Assembly (NCBI GenBank): GCA_965248955.1
Contig: OZ252212.1
Coordinates: 248,001 to 312,000, forward strand
Reading direction: 5' to 3'
Source: DAOUJH01 sp965248955
GTDB lineage: Bacteria; Chloroflexota; Dehalococcoidia; Lucifugimonadales; QGNO01
DNA: 64,000 nucleotides
Within the stretch, counting starts at the first letter, position 1; each line of letters begins with the position of its first letter. A program made the translations under genes and the position numbers. Below are positions 60,709 through 64,000 of this stretch, piece after piece. The notes beneath the pieces are model-generated. The model saw nothing but the letters and a program-made list of their open reading frames with translations, was not told the DNA's origin and ran no database searches.

Positions 60709-61696
60709 TGGATTCACATTTCAAGTGCAACACTCTATCCAAAAATATCTCTGCCGGAGTCCTATAATCGAGACACTTGCGGGGGGTATTATTGTAGGCC
60801 TGAATCATTTGCGTAAACCGTTTTTGAGGCAACGCTGCCAAGTCCGTTTTGCGGGGCAGGGTCCGCCGCAGCCGACCGATGGCGTTCTCTACCCCACCCT
60901 TCTGCCAGGGAGAGTAAGTATCGCAGAAAAAGGTCTCTATACCCAGATCGTGGAGTTGGTAATGGAGTGCGAACTCGGTCCCGTTGTCGAAGGTGACCGT
61001 CCGTCGCCATTCGGGGGGAAACTGACCCAACACTTGGGACATGGCGGAGGCGATGGGGACGGATGCCTTGCCAGGAGGTCTGACCGCTATGAGGATGCGG
61101 GAGTGGCGTTCGTGCATGGTAAGCACGGCATGGCCATAGGCCCTGAACAGCATTAGGTCGGCCTCCCAGTGACCAGGAGTGCGGCGGTCAGCAGCGCTCT
61201 GCGGGCGCTCGGTGATGGGACGACGCTTAGCCATGAAGGAAGCAGCGCTGCCGCCTTTGTGGCCTCTCCAACCACGCTTGGACTTAGCTCGGGGCAGGTA
61301 GTGGCGCTAACTGTAGTCCTTCTTACGAGCAATCTGGCCGTAGATGAACCTGTAGATGCTCTCGTGGGAGATGACTGTACTGCCTGACTCCATAGCCATC
61401 CGTCCCGCCACCTGCTCCGGTGACCAGCCCTGCTTGAGTCCAGAGAGCACCTTATCCCGCAGCGCCTCATCTCGCTCCAGTCGAGAACCACGCCAACGCC
61501 GGGCATGGGCTTGCTGGTCCGCATACCTGGGCTGGTACCCCTGGGTCTTTGAACCATTGCGCTTCAGCTCCCGAGCAACTGTCGATGGCGAGCGATCCAG
61601 ACTTGCCGCGATTTGGCTGACCGAGTATCCCGAGGCTTGTAGTCGGGCAATTTCACACCTCTCTTCAATGGTGACATGTCCATATCTTTTTCCCAT
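60686..61696 (-). pseudogene. IS30-family transposase with internal stop
   Basis: The N-terminal part (61696 to 61310) has the IS30-type HTH: RYGHVTIEERCEIARLQASG and SVSQIAASLDRSPSTVAREL. The C-terminal part (to 60686) has the rve-type DDE core: GHWEADLM, TFDNGTEFALH and YSPWQKGGVENAIGRLRR. They are in the same frame, separated only by TAG at 61307-61309 (ARKKDYS-stop-RHYLPRAKSKRG), where IS30 relatives usually have Trp, so a single TGG-to-TAG change explains it. The last residues and stop codon lie outside the element's left end. Confidence 0.85.
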
Positions 61697-61738
61697 GACA
61701 ACACCTTAACCAAGTGTTGCACTTCGTTTGTGAGTTTA
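60709..61738 (-). mobile_element. IS30-family insertion sequence, copy 1
   Basis: About 1030 bases bounded by 26-base imperfect inverted repeats that share TCACA and AAGTGCAACACT (left 60709-60734, right 61713-61738). GG flanks both ends, consistent with a 2-base target duplication. The left end lies in a dispersed GTCATACCCGCG palindrome. It carries one transposase gene, broken by a stop codon. The first 420 bases are identical to copy 2 at 63581. Confidence 0.85.
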
Positions 61739-61837
61739 GGGTATCCAGGAGGGGCACACACCCGCATGCCCGTCCTTCTTGCTAGTCAGACCCTGGCACT
61801 GCTAGAATCCCCCTACAACTAGCGCATGGGGGTCCTC

Positions 61838-62632
61838 ATGGCAATCAGTACACTTCCTTCCTCTCCTGGTGCATTGCGCAGCATTATCCGGAATGGTGAA
61901 TACAACACCGTAACGGCGGGACTCGCGCCCGGCTATGTCCAGGCTAACCTTGTTATCCTGCCCGAAGCACAGGCTTTCGACTTCCTCCTATTCTGCCAGC
62001 GCAATCCCAAGCCCTGTCCTCTCATCGAAGTCGTGGAGACCGGCAGCGTGGAGCCCTCCATTACCGCACCCGGCGCCGACATCCGCACCGACCTGCCAAA
62101 GTACCGCGTCTACAGGGACGGCGTGCTGGAGCAGGAAACGGAGAATGTCCTGGACGTCTGGCGCGACGACCTCGTTTCTTTCCTCATCGGCTGCAGCTTC
62201 ACCTTCGAGACGGCGCTGCTGGCGGCGGGAATCCCCATGCGGCACATAGAAGAGAACAGCAACGTGTCAATGTACACCACCAACATGCCAACAGTGCCCG
62301 CGGGTCAGTTCTCCGGCCCCACGGTGGTATCCATGCGCCCCATTGGCCGGGAAAAGGTGGTGAAGGCCGTGCAGGTGACGTCCCGCTTCCCCAATACACA
62401 CGGCGCACCTCTGCACGTCGGCGACCCGGCATCGATAGGCATCGATGACCTTCAGAAGCCGGACTACGGAGACGTTGTGCCATTCCAATCGGGCGAGGTG
62501 CCCGTTTTCTGGGCATGCGGCGTTACCCCTCAGGCCGTGGCTATGCAGTCCAAGACACCCTTCATGATTACCCACTCGCCGGGGCACATGTTCATCACGG
62601 ACGTCCGTGACGAAGACCTGGCCGTTCTCTGA
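61838..62632 (+). CDS. DUF1445 putative hydro-lyase
   Basis: A 264-residue protein of the DUF1445 (YcsI / putative hydro-lyase) family: YNTVTAGLAPGYVQANLVIL at the start, FLIGCSFTFETALL in the middle and VFWACGVTPQAVA near the end, followed by FMITHSPGHMFITD with conserved His residues. In the vertebrate D-glutamate cyclase this domain precedes the catalytic domain in one chain; here it is a separate gene directly upstream of it. ATG 61838 has GGGGG before it; ATG 61826 is an alternative. It lies between two IS30-family copies. Confidence 0.83.
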   Translation: MAISTLPSSPGALRSIIRNGEYNTVTAGLAPGYVQANLVILPEAQAFDFLLFCQRNPKPCPLIEVVETGSVEPSITAPGADIRTDLPKYRVYRDGVLEQETENVLDVWRDDLVSFLIGCSFTFETALLAAGIPMRHIEENSNVSMYTTNMPTVPAGQFSGPTVVSMRPIGREKVVKAVQVTSRFPNTHGAPLHVGDPASIGIDDLQKPDYGDVVPFQSGEVPVFWACGVTPQAVAMQSKTPFMITHSPGHMFITDVRDEDLAVL

Positions 62633-62671
62633 TTAGACAAATACCGCACACCGCAAATTGGGAGGGCAACC

Positions 62672-63523
62672 GTGTCAGCTATAGAAGACATCATCCTTGA
62701 CCGTGACCAGAGAGGCATATCCAAGCTGCGTGGATACCTCCCCGAAGACTACTGCGAAGACGCGGCCCAGCTGGTCCTGCGCAACCCGGGACGCGCCTTC
62801 GTCATCAGCGGCTTTTTCATAATAGGAGCCATGGCGTCGGAGACCGACGGCCCACCCGGCGCTTATTTCATCGGCAAAGCGCTGCAACAGCTGGGTTACG
62901 ACGTCACCCACATTACCGACGAGTTCAGCTCGTCTCTCTACAACTGCCTTTCAGACGTGGGCGAAGTGGTCGAATTCCCCGTTACGGACGACGACTCCAG
63001 CCGGAGGTTTGCCCGGGAGCTCCTGGGCGACTTGAAGCCGTCGATCGTCATATCCACCGAACGCTGCGGCGTGACTCAAAACGGCGAATATCTGAACATG
63101 CGGGGCATAGACATCTCGCAGTACAATGCCAGGGCGGACCATCTTGTGCTCGGCCACAACGCCACCGTGGGCATAGGAGACGGCGGCAACGAGATAGGCA
63201 TGGGCAAGCTGGCCGAACATATCCCCGCCATCGATACCTTACCCAAGCAGCCCACCGTAGTTCCCACCGACAAGCTAATCCTGGCCAGCGTCTCCAACTG
63301 GGGCGCTTCCGGTCTGATAGCAGGCCTCTCCATGCAGTCGAAGCAGAATCTACTGCCCTCGCCGGAGGAAGAAGAAGCGGTCGTCAAACAGATGGTCGAC
63401 GCGGGTGCCGTGGACGGCTTCAAAGTGGAAAGAGCCTACGCCGTGGACGGATTCCCCTTGGAAGAGAACCGTAAAACGCTGGAACGCCTCCACGATCATT
63501 TGATGCAACACGGCGTCTCCTAG
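62672..63523 (+). CDS. D-glutamate cyclase-like (DUF4392)
   Basis: A 283-residue DUF4392 protein, the family of the mammalian mitochondrial D-glutamate cyclase, which converts D-glutamate to 5-oxo-D-proline. Conserved stretches include VISGFFIIGAMASETDGPPGA near 44-64, STERCGVTQNGEYLNMRG near 128-145, VGIGDGGNEIGMGKL near 165-179 and SNWGASGL. GTG 62672 follows GGGAGGG. It forms a two-gene unit with DUF1445. A D-glutamate-consuming step fits with other D-amino acid enzymes upstream. Confidence 0.83.
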   Translation: MSAIEDIILDRDQRGISKLRGYLPEDYCEDAAQLVLRNPGRAFVISGFFIIGAMASETDGPPGAYFIGKALQQLGYDVTHITDEFSSSLYNCLSDVGEVVEFPVTDDDSSRRFARELLGDLKPSIVISTERCGVTQNGEYLNMRGIDISQYNARADHLVLGHNATVGIGDGGNEIGMGKLAEHIPAIDTLPKQPTVVPTDKLILASVSNWGASGLIAGLSMQSKQNLLPSPEEEEAVVKQMVDAGAVDGFKVERAYAVDGFPLEENRKTLERLHDHLMQHGVS

Positions 63524-63554
63524 CCGCGCATCCATTCATCCCTGCGCCCCCTCA

Positions 63555-63580
63555 CCGTCATGCCCGCGCAGGCGGGCAGG
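63555..63580. repeat. Dispersed palindromic repeat cut by IS copy 2
   Basis: CGTCATGCCCGCGCAGGCGGGCA is the same repeat family as at 47771 and 60419. The insertion sequence starts 2 bases after the stem, as in copy 1. Confidence 0.7.
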
Positions 63581-64000
63581 TGGATTCACATTTCAAGTGC
63601 AACACTCTATCCAAAAATATCTCTGCCGGAGTCCTATAATCGAGACACTTGCGGGGGGTATTATTGTAGGCCTGAATCATTTGCGTAAACCGTTTTTGAG
63701 GCAACGCTGCCAAGTCCGTTTTGCGGGGCAGGGTCCGCCGCAGCCGACCGATGGCGTTCTCTACCCCACCCTTCTGCCAGGGAGAGTAAGTATCGCAGAA
63801 AAAGGTCTCTATACCCAGATCGTGGAGTTGGTAATGGAGTGCGAACTCGGTCCCGTTGTCGAAGGTGACCGTCCGTCGCCATTCGGGGGGAAACTGACCC
63901 AACACTTGGGACATGGCGGAGGCGATGGGGACGGATGCCTTGCCAGGAGGTCTGACCGCTATGAGGATGCGGGAGTGGCGTTCGTGCATGGTAAGCACGG
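63581..64000 (-). mobile_element. IS30-family insertion sequence, copy 2 (partial)
   Basis: The left 420 bases of the same element, cut by the window edge, base-for-base identical by eye to 60709-61128. The visible coding part is the DDE C-terminus of the transposase (minus strand, ending at 63558 in flanking DNA). It has the same orientation as copy 1. Confidence 0.88.

Overview
The window is one contiguous stretch of a moderately GC-rich bacterial chromosome. The gene content fits a Chloroflexota member of the Dehalococcoidia, most like the SAR202-type marine heterotrophs: de novo purine and histidine clusters, paired MaoC/FAS1-like dehydratases, many catabolic paralogues (TPP enzymes, amidase, Gfo/Idh/MocA, SDR, MFS) and dispersed palindromic repeats. 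This placement is inferred from gene content; there is no rRNA here to confirm it.

Layout. (1) 0.1-8.1 kb, plus strand: a compact purine operon, guaA-purD-purE-HAD-HAD-purB-purC-DUF3105-purS, with several overlapping stop/start codons. (2) 8.1-13.8 kb, minus strand: a histidine operon (HisRS/HisZ-like, hisG, hisD, hisC, hisB) behind a good sigma-70-type promoter. (3) 13.8-26.6 kb: mixed housekeeping genes. These are a membrane-anchored sulfite-oxidase-fold protein, uvrC, two unknown genes, a thioredoxin-fold protein, a flavoprotein disulfide reductase, a phosphofructokinase with pyrophosphate-type residues, two tandem MaoC/FAS1-like dehydratases ending at a strong bidirectional terminator, dnaN, a cupredoxin lipoprotein and a small HTH protein. 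(4) 26.7-34.1 kb: DedA, an OmdA-like protein, tRNA-Arg(TCT), a peptide/nickel-type ABC importer without ATPases, a CAP-domain surface protein and a frameshifted zinc-ribbon/coiled-coil gene.

(5) 34.2-58.0 kb: a catabolic region. It carries a ureidoglycolate lyase-like protein, two TPP decarboxylase-type enzymes, two MFS carriers, hydantoinase, aldehyde dehydrogenase, aminotransferase, a D-serine dehydratase-like enzyme, ketopantoate-reductase-like and Ldh2-type dehydrogenases, and a seven-gene minus-strand operon (MBL, SDR, an NHLP/Os1348-like small protein, CMD, ornithine cyclodeaminase-like, RidA, PAC2). It ends with an oxidoreductase, a DDN-like protein and an AtzG/AtzE-like amidase pair. 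Read together with the D-glutamate cyclase genes at the right end, the region looks suited to ureides, hydantoins and D-amino acids. That is a hypothesis. (6) 58-64 kb: an eroded, mobile end with a frameshifted methyltransferase, an SDR stub, a VapBC module, a CoA-binding protein, dense dispersed repeats, and two same-orientation copies of one IS30-family element flanking a DUF1445/DUF4392 (D-glutamate cyclase) pair, like a composite transposon.

The least expected signal is not a gene. The octamer CCCTACCC occurs 15 times on the plus strand and, by eye, never in reverse complement, whichever way the host gene runs. Its complement fits the GGGNAGGG consensus of FtsK-orienting polar sequences (KOPS).
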